From Colwellia sp. (lineage in GTDB: Bacteria > Pseudomonadota > Gammaproteobacteria > Enterobacterales > Alteromonadaceae): a stretch of DNA of 64,000 bases. Both the position numbers and the translations under genes were made by a program. The notes beneath the pieces were generated by a model. That model saw only the letters and a list, made by a program, of their open reading frames with translations, did not search any database and was not told where the DNA came from. Of the stretch, positions 36,041 to 45,770 are shown in pieces (positions within the stretch are counted from its first letter, which is position 1; every line of letters starts with the position of its first letter). The DNA lies in contig JALJPB010000009.1 in the NCBI GenBank assembly GCA_022969175.1, forward strand, positions 1 through 64,000, read 5' to 3'.

Positions 36041-38308
36041 ATGAACTTATTAAAAGCTCCGCAATACTTCAAAGCCGTTAGTCTAGCAATGGTTACTTTG
36101 TTATTATCTGGTCAAGCGATAGCGAAGGATTGGTTAGTTGATTCACCTAAAGCTTATAAAGAAATCCTTAAAAAGGTGAAACCAGGCGATAAAGTTGTTT
36201 TAGCTAATGGTACATGGCAAGATTTTGAAATTCTTTTTAAAGCTAATGGTACAAAAGAAGCACCGATAGAGTTAACTGCAGAAACTAAAGGGCAGGTTGT
36301 TTTATCAGGTTTATCCAATTTAAGGATAGCGGGTAAACATTTAGTGGTGTCAGGCTTAGTCTTTAAAGATGGTCATACACCGAGTAATGCTGTTATCTCG
36401 TTTAGACGCAATAAAGAAGACTTAGCTTATCATTCACGAGTAACCGAAGTTGTTATTGATAACTTTAATAACCCTGATAAACGAGAGTCCGATTATTGGG
36501 TGGCAATTTACGGTCAATATAATCGTTTTGATCACAACTACCTGACAGGTAAACGCAATAAAGGCGTAACAGTTGCTGTTCGTCTTGATAGTAAACAAAG
36601 CCAAGAGAATCATCATCAAATTGATCATAACTACTTTGGTCCTCGTCCTATTCTTGGCTCTAACGGTGGTGAAACCTTACGCATAGGCACCAGCCATTAT
36701 TCGTTATCAAATTCATATACTTTGGTTGAAAATAATTATTTTGATCGCTGTGATGGCGAAGTGGAAATTATTTCAATTAAATCAGGTCAAAACAACATTC
36801 GTAACAATGTCTTTTTTGAATCAAGAGGCACACTAACGATGCGCCATGGCAATGGTAATATTATTGAAGAAAATATCTTTTTTGGTAATGGTGTTGACCA
36901 CACAGGTGGTATTCGGGTGATTAATAAAGATCAAATAATTAAAAACAACTATCTTGAAGGCTTAACTGGCTATCGCTTTGGTAGTGGCTTTACCGTGATG
37001 AATGGCGTACCTAATTCAAAAATTAATCGTTATCATCAAGTGGCGAATGCCTTGGTTGAAAATAATAGTTTTATCAATGTTAGCCATATTCAGTTAGCAG
37101 CAGGTAGTGATGCGGAAAGAAGTGCAGTACCGATTGATTCAACAATGCAAAATAATTTAATTTTCAATGAAAACGCTCAACAGCCTTTTAGTTTATTTGA
37201 TGATGTTAGCGGTATTACCTTTAAAGGTAATATTGCAAATACCGTCGCGCATAAAAAGCTGTCTTCAGGCATTAGCCAACAAAATATTAAACTTAAGCGA
37301 GCAGTAAATGGTTTGCTTTATCCTGTTGATGAAACGTTTGCGAAAAAAGGCGCTAGTAAGAACCTTTCTCCAATATTGAAATCTGCAACTGGTCCAAGTT
37401 GGTATCCTAAAAGTAATAGTGTAGTGGAGTTTGAGTCAGGCAAGATCATTAAGGTTAACACCGGAGACGATGCATTATTTAATGCCGTGCTAACGGCAAA
37501 TAATGGTGATGTGTTGGTATTGGCCGATGGTGATTATGATGTTAGAAAAATGATCAATATTAACAAAACTTTATCTATTAAAGCTGAACATCAAGGAAAA
37601 GCACAAATTGTATTTCAGCGTTCAACTTTATTTCAAATTATCGATGGTGGCAGTTTAACGCTTGATGGTCTAACGATTAGTGGCAGTAGCAGTCCTGATT
37701 CTTCGGGCAATACTTTAATTCGTTCTCAAAAGTGGGGCATGGTTGAAAATTATCGTTTAGTGATGAGAAACAGCACGGTTACTGGGCTTAATACTAACCA
37801 TTCATTCCATTTTTTTGATTCAGGTAATGGTGCCTTTGCCGATTATATTGAGTTAACGAATAACCACTTTAGTAATATTACCGGTGATTTCCTTCGTTTA
37901 AACAAAGAGATTGAAGACTTAGGTATCTATAACGCCGAATATGTAATTTTAAAAAATAATACTTTCGATAATGTTCAAGGGGTAATCGTTAACTTATATC
38001 GTGGCGGCACCGATGAAAGTACTTTTGGTCCACACTTAGAAATGTCAAATAACGTTGTTAAAAGTAGCGGTAAAGGTAAGCGCAATAAAACCGCTTCAAG
38101 TCTTTATTTGCATGGAGTACAAGTAACAAATATTGAAAGTAATAGCTTTGAAAATACAGCTAAAGTTGTTATTGAACATACCGTTGGTGAGCCTAAAACG
38201 GTAGTTAAAAATAACACTGCTAGCAATGCAACTGCATTTACTATCAAAGAGTTACATGCTAGTGGGCCACATACTGCGGTGTTATTAAATAACAAACAGT
38301 CTAAATAA
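36041..38308 (+). CDS. PL6 alginate lyase (two-domain parallel beta-helix)
   Basis: 755 residues from ATG 36041; ATG 36035 is rejected because the AGAG ribosome site abuts it and is well spaced for the second. Signal peptide to AIAKDW. N-terminal right-handed beta-helix (about 30-420) with the catalytic pair K247 (SIKSGQNN) and R268 (LTMRHGNGN), the same 21-residue spacing as in AlyGC-type PL6 enzymes. A second beta-helix (about 450-755) has lower similarity, as in dimeric two-domain PL6 lyases. Exolytic cleavage of polyguluronate or alginate is known for such forms. First intact gene of the operon. Confidence 0.9.
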   Translation: MNLLKAPQYFKAVSLAMVTLLLSGQAIAKDWLVDSPKAYKEILKKVKPGDKVVLANGTWQDFEILFKANGTKEAPIELTAETKGQVVLSGLSNLRIAGKHLVVSGLVFKDGHTPSNAVISFRRNKEDLAYHSRVTEVVIDNFNNPDKRESDYWVAIYGQYNRFDHNYLTGKRNKGVTVAVRLDSKQSQENHHQIDHNYFGPRPILGSNGGETLRIGTSHYSLSNSYTLVENNYFDRCDGEVEIISIKSGQNNIRNNVFFESRGTLTMRHGNGNIIEENIFFGNGVDHTGGIRVINKDQIIKNNYLEGLTGYRFGSGFTVMNGVPNSKINRYHQVANALVENNSFINVSHIQLAAGSDAERSAVPIDSTMQNNLIFNENAQQPFSLFDDVSGITFKGNIANTVAHKKLSSGISQQNIKLKRAVNGLLYPVDETFAKKGASKNLSPILKSATGPSWYPKSNSVVEFESGKIIKVNTGDDALFNAVLTANNGDVLVLADGDYDVRKMININKTLSIKAEHQGKAQIVFQRSTLFQIIDGGSLTLDGLTISGSSSPDSSGNTLIRSQKWGMVENYRLVMRNSTVTGLNTNHSFHFFDSGNGAFADYIELTNNHFSNITGDFLRLNKEIEDLGIYNAEYVILKNNTFDNVQGVIVNLYRGGTDESTFGPHLEMSNNVVKSSGKGKRNKTASSLYLHGVQVTNIESNSFENTAKVVIEHTVGEPKTVVKNNTASNATAFTIKELHASGPHTAVLLNNKQSK

Positions 38309-38332
38309 TCAGTAATATTAAAGAGCTATTTT

Positions 38333-40585
38333 ATGACATCTTGTAAACAAACCTCAAAGATAAAATCAGCATTGCCATCATCAAACATTGAGTTAGCAAT
38401 TCTAGGCATGGTTATTTTTATTATTTTGGGGCTAAATCAATTAGCTATGGCAAATACCAGTCCTAACCTTTTTATTACCACGACTGACATTGAAAATATG
38501 CGTAGTGCGATAAAAGAGCAAGGGACATTTAAACAAGCCTTCGTCATCAATAAAGCTTTAGTTGATCAACAAATATTAGAAGCTATTGTTGTGCCAATGC
38601 CTGAAGATGGTGGTGGTGGTTATACCCATGAACGTCATAAGAAAAATTATAAATTAATGGTTAATGCGGCTATTATTTACCAATTAACTCAAGATGAACG
38701 CTATGCTGATTACGTGCGTGACATGTTAGTTGAATATGCAGCGCTTTATCCTACTTTACCTTTGCATCCGAAAAGAAAAATGGGTAAGCAAAACCCAGGA
38801 AAGCTTTTTTGGCAAAGTTTAAATGAAGCCGTATGGTTAGTTTATACCAGCCAAGCTTATGATCTAATTTTATCGTCACTTTCTAAAGCGGAAAAAGAGA
38901 AAATAGAGTTAGGCCTATTTCGACCAATTGTAAAGTTTTTATCAGTAGATTCGCCTGAAACCTTTAACAAAGTACATAATCATGGCACATGGACAACCGC
39001 TGCTGTTGGTATGACAGGCTATGTTTTAGGTGAGCCAGAATGGGTAGAACAAGCACTTTATGGCCTAGATAAATCGGGCGAAGGGGGCTTTTTAAGACAG
39101 CTTGATGAGCTATTCTCACCACAAGGTTATTACAATGAAGGTCCATATTATCAACGATACGCATTAATGCCGTTTGTTACCTTTGCTAAAGTTATTCAAA
39201 ACAATCAACCAGAGCGTAATATTTTTGAATACCGTAATGGCATTGTATTAAAAGCTATCGATACCACCATACAACTGAGTTATAACAAGTTGTTCTTCCC
39301 AATTAATGATGCCATTAAAGACAAAGGCATTGATACCATTGAGCTCGTTAATGGTGTGGCAATCGCTTATGGCCTAACTGGTGAGGCAGGTTTACTTGAT
39401 ATTGCCAAGCAGCAAGATCAAATTCTATTAACTGGTGATGGTTTAAAAGTTGCTCAAGCGTTAGATAAAAAGCTTGAACAGCCTTACCATTTTGACTCAG
39501 TTGCCTTTGGTGATGGTAATGACGGCAAGCAAGGAGCGTTAGTGATAATGCGTCAAAATGTAGATGGTGAGCAAGCTTTATTGTTTAAGCCAGCGGCTCA
39601 AGGATTGGGGCATGGGCACTTTGATAAACTAACATGGCAGTTTTACGATAAAGGGGAAGAAATTGTTTCAGATTATGGCGCCGCACGATTTTTAAATGTT
39701 GAAGCCAAATATGGTGGTCGCTACTTACCTGAAAATAAAACTTGGGCAAAACAAACTATCGCCCATAACACTGTTGTAGTTGATGAGAAGTCACATTTTA
39801 ATGGCAAAGTTAAAATTGGTAATAAAAAGCACCCTGAATTATTGTTCTTTGAAAAAAATGATCATATCACTATCAGTTCTGCTCGTATTGATAGCGCTTA
39901 TAAAGGCGTATCTCTAACACGTACTATGGCATTTATTGATCTTCCTGAATTAGATCCGTCATTAGTCATAGATGTCTTTGATATTAAATCTGATAGCAAA
40001 CATCAATATGATTTACCTGTGCATTATAAAGGTCACTTAATTAGTACAAACTTTGAATTAGGCACTCAATTGACCAATTTATCAGTGTTAGGTAAAGACA
40101 ATGGTTATCAACATTTATGGCTTAAAGCGCAAGCACACCCTAAAACTAATTTATCTCAAATTACTTGGCTAAATAAAAATGGAAGATTTTATACCCAGTC
40201 TTCAATTGTAGATGATGATTCATCTATAATTTTTACCCAAATTGGCTCAAATGATCCATTGTTTAATTTACGCAATGAAAATGCATTTATTTATCGAAAT
40301 CCACAATCAAAAAATCATACATTTGTTAGCGTATTAGAACCGCATGGTGAGTATAACCCATCAAAGGAGTATACGATTAATGCGGTCAGTAAGGTTCAAA
40401 AGCTAATACATAAAAAAGAAAATAATATTGATGTGGTGGAAATTACATTTATCGACGATAGGCAGTATTTGTTAGCATTTATTTCATCTGAAAATAATCA
40501 AGCTAATCAGGAAAACAAATTTTCATTTAATGGCTCAAAATATCAATTTAATGGCCGTTTTATGTTTTTAGAAATTAATAAGTAG
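38333..40585 (+). CDS. PL17 oligoalginate lyase (heparinase II/III fold)
   Basis: 750 residues. An N-terminal hydrophobic segment (about 20-41, LAILGMVIFIILGL) serves as signal or anchor; alginate_lyase (about 60-330) and Heparinase_II/III-like beta-sandwich domains follow. Catalytic residues known from Alg17c are recognisable: N216-H217 in VHNHGTW and Y273 in GPYYQRY, with the same spacing. It cuts unsaturated monomers from oligo-alginate, probably in the periplasm. 24 nt after PL6 and 9 nt before kdgF, so clearly in the operon. The start could be an internal Met at codon 26. Confidence 0.92.
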   Translation: MTSCKQTSKIKSALPSSNIELAILGMVIFIILGLNQLAMANTSPNLFITTTDIENMRSAIKEQGTFKQAFVINKALVDQQILEAIVVPMPEDGGGGYTHERHKKNYKLMVNAAIIYQLTQDERYADYVRDMLVEYAALYPTLPLHPKRKMGKQNPGKLFWQSLNEAVWLVYTSQAYDLILSSLSKAEKEKIELGLFRPIVKFLSVDSPETFNKVHNHGTWTTAAVGMTGYVLGEPEWVEQALYGLDKSGEGGFLRQLDELFSPQGYYNEGPYYQRYALMPFVTFAKVIQNNQPERNIFEYRNGIVLKAIDTTIQLSYNKLFFPINDAIKDKGIDTIELVNGVAIAYGLTGEAGLLDIAKQQDQILLTGDGLKVAQALDKKLEQPYHFDSVAFGDGNDGKQGALVIMRQNVDGEQALLFKPAAQGLGHGHFDKLTWQFYDKGEEIVSDYGAARFLNVEAKYGGRYLPENKTWAKQTIAHNTVVVDEKSHFNGKVKIGNKKHPELLFFEKNDHITISSARIDSAYKGVSLTRTMAFIDLPELDPSLVIDVFDIKSDSKHQYDLPVHYKGHLISTNFELGTQLTNLSVLGKDNGYQHLWLKAQAHPKTNLSQITWLNKNGRFYTQSSIVDDDSSIIFTQIGSNDPLFNLRNENAFIYRNPQSKNHTFVSVLEPHGEYNPSKEYTINAVSKVQKLIHKKENNIDVVEITFIDDRQYLLAFISSENNQANQENKFSFNGSKYQFNGRFMFLEINK

Positions 40586-40594
40586 AGGTCAACC

Positions 40595-40993
40595 ATGAGT
40601 CAAAGTGAAAATTTTTCATTTGGAAATGAAACAGAAATAGAAGATATTGGCGGTGGTTTAAAACGTCAAATGTTGGGCTATAACCACGAAATAATGGCAG
40701 TAAAAATTTGGTTCGATAAAGGTGCTATTGGTTATAACCACGCTCATAGACATTCTCAAGTGACTTATGTTGTTGAAGGTGAATTTCACTTTAACATTGA
40801 TGGCGTAACAACAATAATGAAACCCGGTGATAGCTGTTTGATCCAACCATGGGCAGACCATGGTGCTACATGCCCAACAGGTGGTATTTTAATTGATACT
40901 TTTAGCCCCCCACGTGAAGATTTCTTACCACCGGGCACATTTGATAATATTGATAGAGAAAAACTTAATGCTAAACCAGCGGAGAAAAAATAA
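40595..40993 (+). CDS. kdgF: KdgF cupin, linearises unsaturated uronate monomer to DEH
   Basis: 132 residues, a single cupin. Metal ligands in HAHRHSQVTYVVEGEF and the distal HGATC, with the Gln in HSQ. Known: KdgF catalyses ring opening of 4,5-unsaturated uronates from pectin and alginate to the 5-keto-4-deoxyuronate/DEH. GAGGTCAACC precedes the ATG. Its TAA overlaps the start of the transporter gene (TAATG), so translation is coupled. Length and motifs are normal for the family; no oddities. Confidence 0.92.
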   Translation: MSQSENFSFGNETEIEDIGGGLKRQMLGYNHEIMAVKIWFDKGAIGYNHAHRHSQVTYVVEGEFHFNIDGVTTIMKPGDSCLIQPWADHGATCPTGGILIDTFSPPREDFLPPGTFDNIDREKLNAKPAEKK

Positions 40994-42324
40994 TGCAATT
41001 AAAGGGGGTACGTTGGTGGGTGATTGCTTTAATCGCACTAGCCACAATTATTAACTATATTGATCGTCAAGCGCTTAGTGTTCTTTGGCCTTCAATCGCC
41101 GCCGATTTGTTTCCGGATGAGAGTGCTTACGAGCGTAATAAAATATATGCAACTATCTCCGTTATTTTTGTATTTTCTTATGCTTTCGGCCAAGCAATCT
41201 TCGGTAAAATATTTGACTGGTTAGGTACACGTTTAGGTTTTGTACTGGCGATTGGTGTTTGGTCTATCGCGACTATTCTTCACGCCTTTGCGCAAGGTCT
41301 ACTTAGTTTTGCTATTTTCCGTTCAATTTTAGGTGTAGCAGAAGCTGGTAACTGGCCTGGTGCAACTAAAAGTAACGCAGATTGGTTCCCCGCAAAGGAA
41401 CGTGCTTTAGCCCAAGGTATCTTTAACTCAGGTGCTGCTATAGGTGGTATTATCTCTATCCCCCTAATTGCTTGGATGGCAATTGATAACAGTTGGCAAA
41501 CCGTGTTTATTGTTATCGGTGCTATTGGCTTGTTATGGCTTATTCCTTGGGTTATTTTGGTTAAAGCGCCACCAAAAACTCATCCTTGGATCACTCCAGA
41601 AGAGCGTGAATATATCCTAACGGGTCAAAAGCATTCTGAAACTGAATCTGAAGAAGACGAATATTCACCTACAACAGCAGAGTTACTTAAACATAAACAA
41701 AGTTGGGGTGTCATTGTTGCCTCTGCGGCGATTGACCCTATCTGGTGGTTATTTGTTGTTTGGACGCCTATTTTCCTTACTGATGTATACAACATGGATC
41801 TTGCGGCAATTGCTCAATACGGTTGGATACCATATGTTGGAGCAATGTTTGGCGCATGGTTTGGTGGTCTTCTTGCTCAAAATCGCTTTAATGCTGGTTG
41901 GACTACAGACAAAACACGTAAGTTAGTTATTACGTTAGGTTGTTTGATTATGTTGCCAGCATTCGTATTAATGGTATACCCAATATTTTTATTGATTGGT
42001 AAAGAATACGAAAGTATTTCTATTGTATTAACGATGGCGGTTATTTTATTTGGTTTCCAAACTGCTATTGGCAATGTTCAAACGCTACCAAGTGATTTGT
42101 TTAGTAAGAAAACAGTAGGAACACTTGCTGGTTTTGCTGGTATGGCTGCTAAACTAGCTGTTGCTGCTTTAATTGCGGTAGTACCTATTTTAACTCGTCC
42201 GGATGCAGACGGCATTGTGAGTTATATGCCTGTATTTATCATTGGTGGCTCATTAGCTATTATTGCTATGGCAGCGATTTGGTTACTTATTCCAAAAGTA
42301 GAACCTGTACAAGCTAAAAACTAA
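40993..42324 (+). CDS. MFS transporter of the hexuronate/anion-cation symporter family (DEH uptake)
   Basis: 443 residues, 12 membrane segments with a cytosolic central loop (about 205-235, acidic SETESEEDEYSP). The N-terminus RWWVIALIALATIINYIDRQALS is the ExuT/GarP-type signature, and GVAEAGNWPGATKSNADWFP is the characteristic motif of helix 4. In alginate operons a transporter of this kind moves DEH from the periplasm into the cytoplasm. It overlaps kdgF by one base and precedes kdgK after a hairpin (42341-42381). Confidence 0.9.
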   Translation: MQLKGVRWWVIALIALATIINYIDRQALSVLWPSIAADLFPDESAYERNKIYATISVIFVFSYAFGQAIFGKIFDWLGTRLGFVLAIGVWSIATILHAFAQGLLSFAIFRSILGVAEAGNWPGATKSNADWFPAKERALAQGIFNSGAAIGGIISIPLIAWMAIDNSWQTVFIVIGAIGLLWLIPWVILVKAPPKTHPWITPEEREYILTGQKHSETESEEDEYSPTTAELLKHKQSWGVIVASAAIDPIWWLFVVWTPIFLTDVYNMDLAAIAQYGWIPYVGAMFGAWFGGLLAQNRFNAGWTTDKTRKLVITLGCLIMLPAFVLMVYPIFLLIGKEYESISIVLTMAVILFGFQTAIGNVQTLPSDLFSKKTVGTLAGFAGMAAKLAVAALIAVVPILTRPDADGIVSYMPVFIIGGSLAIIAMAAIWLLIPKVEPVQAKN

Positions 42325-42340
42325 GATAAAAAAGTATATT

Positions 42341-42381
42341 TCGGTAATTCTTTGATTCGTGAAGAGTCACTAAATTACCGA
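42341..42381 (+). terminator. Intercistronic hairpin between transporter and kdgK
   Basis: TCGGTAATT (42341-42349) and AATTACCGA (42373-42381) pair around a 23-nt loop. No T-run follows, so it is more likely an attenuator or mRNA-stabilising structure than a full terminator. Confidence 0.5.
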
Positions 42382-42415
42382 GAAAGTTTTAATTAACCTT
42401 AATAAGGCACTGTAA

Positions 42416-43384
42416 ATGAAAAACATTTTTTTATTCGGCGAATGCATGATTGAGTTGATGGAGGCTTCACCAGATAAGTCATCAAGCGCTTCATCAAACC
42501 CATCATCAAATATGATAAAGCAGTCATTTGCCGGCGATGTTTTTAACACGGCTGTTTACTTAAAGCGCACTTTTACTGAGGTAAACGTGCACTTAGTAAC
42601 GGCTGTTGGAAAAGATAATTTTAGCCAAAATATGATCCAATACTTTGAGAGTGAAGATATTGGCACTGATTTCGTTTTTAAGTCAGAGCATAAAATAGCT
42701 GGTTTGTATTCTATTCAGCTTGATGATGAAGGTGAACGTAGTTTTACCTATTGGCGTAGTGATTCTGCTGCACGTCAAGTGATGCAACATATCGATGAAA
42801 GTGCAGTTAATGGCCTTTCTCAAGGTGATATGTTTTTCTTCTCAGGTATCTCTTTAGCTGTGATTGAACCAACAGCACGAAAAAGTTTTTGGGCGATGAT
42901 TAAAAAGCTAAAAGCTGCAGGTGTGAAAATTGTCTTTGATCCTAATTATCGTGCACGTATGTGGGAAAGTCTGGAAGAAGCGAAAGAGCAATTTGAACAA
43001 GCATTTAGTATGGCCGAAATAGCTTTACCCGGTGTTGATGATTTTCAACAGCTTTACGGAATTGAAAGCTCAGAAGCAGTCTATGAGTTTTGTCAGAAAT
43101 ATAATTTTAATGAGTTAGTGATTAAAAACGGTGAAGCAGGAATTTTCTGTTATGCCGATAAGCAAGTGTATCATTTTAATATTACGCCACAGAGTAATGT
43201 TGTTGATACAACTTCAGCAGGCGACTCTTTTAACGGTGTTTACCTTGGTGCTCGAGTAAAAGGTTTCAATATTAGTCATGCCGTTGAACTTGCATCGAAA
43301 GCTGCAGGTTTTGTTATTCAGCATCATGGCGCTATTGTCGATAAAAAATCCTATCAACAATTTATTGTCCAACATATTCATTAA
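42416..43384 (+). CDS. kdgK: 2-keto-3-deoxygluconate kinase
   Basis: 322 residues of the PfkB family. N-terminal FGECMIELME, PfkB signature 2 DTTSAGDSFNGVYLGA (about 262-277) with the catalytic Asp in GDSFNG. It phosphorylates KDG to KDPG with ATP. AAGG precedes ATG 42416. A Ser-rich insertion (SSSASSNPSS, about 23-33) near the substrate loop is unusual but probably harmless. Between the transporter and eda in the operon. Confidence 0.92.
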   Translation: MKNIFLFGECMIELMEASPDKSSSASSNPSSNMIKQSFAGDVFNTAVYLKRTFTEVNVHLVTAVGKDNFSQNMIQYFESEDIGTDFVFKSEHKIAGLYSIQLDDEGERSFTYWRSDSAARQVMQHIDESAVNGLSQGDMFFFSGISLAVIEPTARKSFWAMIKKLKAAGVKIVFDPNYRARMWESLEEAKEQFEQAFSMAEIALPGVDDFQQLYGIESSEAVYEFCQKYNFNELVIKNGEAGIFCYADKQVYHFNITPQSNVVDTTSAGDSFNGVYLGARVKGFNISHAVELASKAAGFVIQHHGAIVDKKSYQQFIVQHIH

Positions 43385-43417
43385 TTTAATTTTTTAAATA
43401 CCCTTTAAGGAACACAC

Positions 43418-44035
43418 ATGAAATTATTTTCCTCATTGATGGAAAAGCAAACTCTGCTACCTATAATTCAGGCGGATACGGTAGAGCAGGGACTTGAAAC
43501 TGCTAAAGCAATGTCTGCTGCAGGTATTGGTTTAGTTGAAGTTGTATTAAGAACAGAAGCTTCTATTGATATAATTAAAGTTTTAAAAAAAGAGTTACCT
43601 AACTTAAAAGTGGGTGCAGGTACGATTGTTAATGAGGAAATCTATAATCAAGCTATTGCTGCCGGTAGTGACTTTATCATCACTCCTACTGCCTCAGCTA
43701 AATTGTTTGAGATTCTTGATCAAAGCCCTGTTCCGGTTTTACCGGGTGTATCAGATCCTGCTAGTATTTTGTTAGCCGTTGAATTTGGTTATAAAGAGTT
43801 AAAATTATTTCCAGCATCGCTTTCAGGAGGAGCTCCATTTATTAAAGCAATGGGCTCTGTTTTTAGCGAGCTTTCTTTTTGCCCAACAGGCGGGGTTGAT
43901 AGTACTAATAAATATGAATACCTCAATTTAAATAATGTATTTGCTGTTGGTGGTACTTGGGTTGCGAAAAAAGAATGGGTTGAATCGAAAGATTGGGCAA
44001 AAATATCTGCAGCATGTTTAGCTGCTAATCAATAA
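43418..44035 (+). CDS. eda: KDPG/KHG aldolase
   Basis: 205 residues, class I aldolase TIM barrel. Schiff-base Lys K129 in ELKLFPAS, EVVLRTEAS and KVGAGTI strands as in Eda. It splits KDPG into pyruvate and glyceraldehyde-3-phosphate. AAGGA precedes the ATG. Downstream of kdgK and upstream of the FBP aldolase, all same strand with gaps of about 33 nt. Confidence 0.93.
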   Translation: MKLFSSLMEKQTLLPIIQADTVEQGLETAKAMSAAGIGLVEVVLRTEASIDIIKVLKKELPNLKVGAGTIVNEEIYNQAIAAGSDFIITPTASAKLFEILDQSPVPVLPGVSDPASILLAVEFGYKELKLFPASLSGGAPFIKAMGSVFSELSFCPTGGVDSTNKYEYLNLNNVFAVGGTWVAKKEWVESKDWAKISAACLAANQ

Positions 44036-44069
44036 TAGATTCTGTTTACAAATTAATGATACCAAACAT

Positions 44070-45149
44070 ATGACAACAAAATTATCTCAGTTAGTGCCAG
44101 CAGGAGTTATTACTGGTGAACATGTCACTAACCTTTTTGAATTTGCCAAACAACATCAATTTGCCTACCCTGCAGTAAATGTTGTTGGTACCAATTCAAT
44201 TAATGCTTCTCTAGAAGCAGCACAAAAAACAAACTCTCCTATTATTTTACAATTATCATATAGTGGGGCGGCATTTTTTATTGGAAATAACAATAAAACT
44301 AAAATGGAACGAGCTGTTGCCGGTGCTATTTCTGCAGCACATTATATTCGTTCGGCTGCTAAAGAGTATGGCGTTCCGGTGATATTACATACCGATCATG
44401 CATCTAGAAAGCTTTTACCTTGGATAGATGCACTGCTTAGCGAAAGTGAGGCTTATTTCGAACTTACTGGCGAACCTTTATTCAGTTCGCATATGATTGA
44501 TTTATCGGAAGAGTTATTAGTCGATAATATTGATACTTGTGAAAAATATTTAAAGCGAATGTGTAAAATCGGCATGACCTTAGAAATAGAGTTAGGTTGC
44601 ACAGGTGGTGAGGAAGATGGGGTGGACAATACCGACATTGATTCCAGCAAGCTCTATACCCAACCTAAAGATGTTGCTTATGCATTTGAATCGCTTATTT
44701 CCATTAGTCCTAACTTTATTATCGCAGCTTCCTTTGGTAACGTACATGGTGTTTATCAGCCGGGTAATGTTCTATTAAAACCAATGATATTGAAAAACTC
44801 TCAAGCCTATGTCTCTGAAAAACATGACTTACCTCATCATAGTTTGAGTTTTGTTTTTCATGGTGGTTCAGGCTCAGATGTTGGTGATATTAAAGAAGCT
44901 ATTTCTTACGGTACCGTTAAGATGAATATAGATACCGATACTCAATGGGCAAGTTGGAACGGAGTTTTAAAGTTTTATAAGAGTAATCGAAAATATTTAT
45001 TATCTCAAATAGGTAATCCTAAAGGCGATGATAAACCTAATAAAAAGTTCTATGACCCTCGTGTTTGGTTGCGTAAAACGGAAGAAACCATGACTGAACG
45101 GCTGCAAAAGTGCTTCATAGACTTAAACTGTACCAATCGATATTTGTGA
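44070..45149 (+). CDS. fbaA: Class II fructose-bisphosphate aldolase
   Basis: 359 residues, the length of E. coli FbaA. Zinc and substrate motifs: LHTDHAS, the acidic metal-binding region ELGCTGGEEDG, FGNVHGVYQPGN, FHGGSGS. Condenses or cleaves fructose-1,6-bisphosphate. In this operon it would channel the triose from Eda into gluconeogenesis, which cells on alginate need. No good Shine-Dalgarno is visible before ATG 44070. An aldolase paralogue in an alginate operon is uncommon; it may be a duplicate of the housekeeping gene. Confidence 0.9.
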   Translation: MTTKLSQLVPAGVITGEHVTNLFEFAKQHQFAYPAVNVVGTNSINASLEAAQKTNSPIILQLSYSGAAFFIGNNNKTKMERAVAGAISAAHYIRSAAKEYGVPVILHTDHASRKLLPWIDALLSESEAYFELTGEPLFSSHMIDLSEELLVDNIDTCEKYLKRMCKIGMTLEIELGCTGGEEDGVDNTDIDSSKLYTQPKDVAYAFESLISISPNFIIAASFGNVHGVYQPGNVLLKPMILKNSQAYVSEKHDLPHHSLSFVFHGGSGSDVGDIKEAISYGTVKMNIDTDTQWASWNGVLKFYKSNRKYLLSQIGNPKGDDKPNKKFYDPRVWLRKTEETMTERLQKCFIDLNCTNRYL

Positions 45150-45158
45150 TTCTTCTAT

Positions 45159-45188
45159 CTATTTCTATTTCTATTTCTATTTCTATTT
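45159..45188 (+). repeat. CTATTT hexanucleotide repeat, five perfect units
   Basis: CTATTT at 45159-45164, 45165-45170, 45171-45176, 45177-45182, 45183-45188. A microsatellite between the fbaA stop and the mgsA ribosome site, prone to slippage. Confidence 0.9.
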
Positions 45189-45209
45189 TATTATTTAAAG
45201 GAGAGTTTT

Positions 45210-45665
45210 ATGGAATATAAAAGCATTAATTCAACGGAAAAATAATCTATTGCTCTAGTTGCTCACGACAATATGAAGAAGGATCTTATTTAATGGTGCC
45301 AAACTTATAAAAAACAATTATCCTCACATCAGCTCTATGCCACTGGCACAACGGGGCGTTTATTAACAGGAAAAACGAAGCTAACTACCACCAAATTGAT
45401 CAGTGGCCCATTGGGGGGCGATCAACAAATAGGGGCATTAATCACTGAGAAAAAAATCGATATGCTGATCTTCTTTTGGGATCCTTTAGAAGCTCAACCT
45501 CATGATCCGGATATAAAAGCGTTATTACGCCTTGCTGCTGTTTGGAACATTCCCATCGCTAGTAATCTTGCTAGTGCAGAGTTTTTAATTAATTCTAGTT
45601 TATTTAATTCTGCTTATCAGCGTAAAGTACCTGACTACGAGCATTACCTTTTGCAAAGAGCTTGA
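45210..45665 (+). pseudogene. mgsA: Methylglyoxal synthase gene with two in-frame TAA codons
   Basis: One frame of 152 codons from ATG 45210 (strong AAGGAGAG upstream), exactly MgsA length. TAA occurs at codon 12 (45243-45245) and codon 28 (45291-45293). The rest is intact, including [29 protein letters not shown] (catalytic Asp) and FFWDPL..PHDPD. MgsA converts dihydroxyacetone phosphate to methylglyoxal. The two nonsense changes without frameshift indicate recent inactivation; an internal start at 45396 would give only an 89-residue tail lacking the phosphate-binding region. In line with fbaA, so it was part of triose handling. Confidence 0.9.
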
Positions 45666-45770
45666 TTTTTTATAGCGATTGTCACTTTTTAGTTTCTTTG
45701 TTATTCAATATGTGCCCAGCTGATTTATAGTCTATATTATTTAAAATGTGATAAAGATAAAGGTTATAAA

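Noticed and set aside
21914-45665. Reassigned stop codon
   Set aside because: Long intact genes in the window end normally with TAA, TAG and TGA, and the stops occur only in decaying loci.
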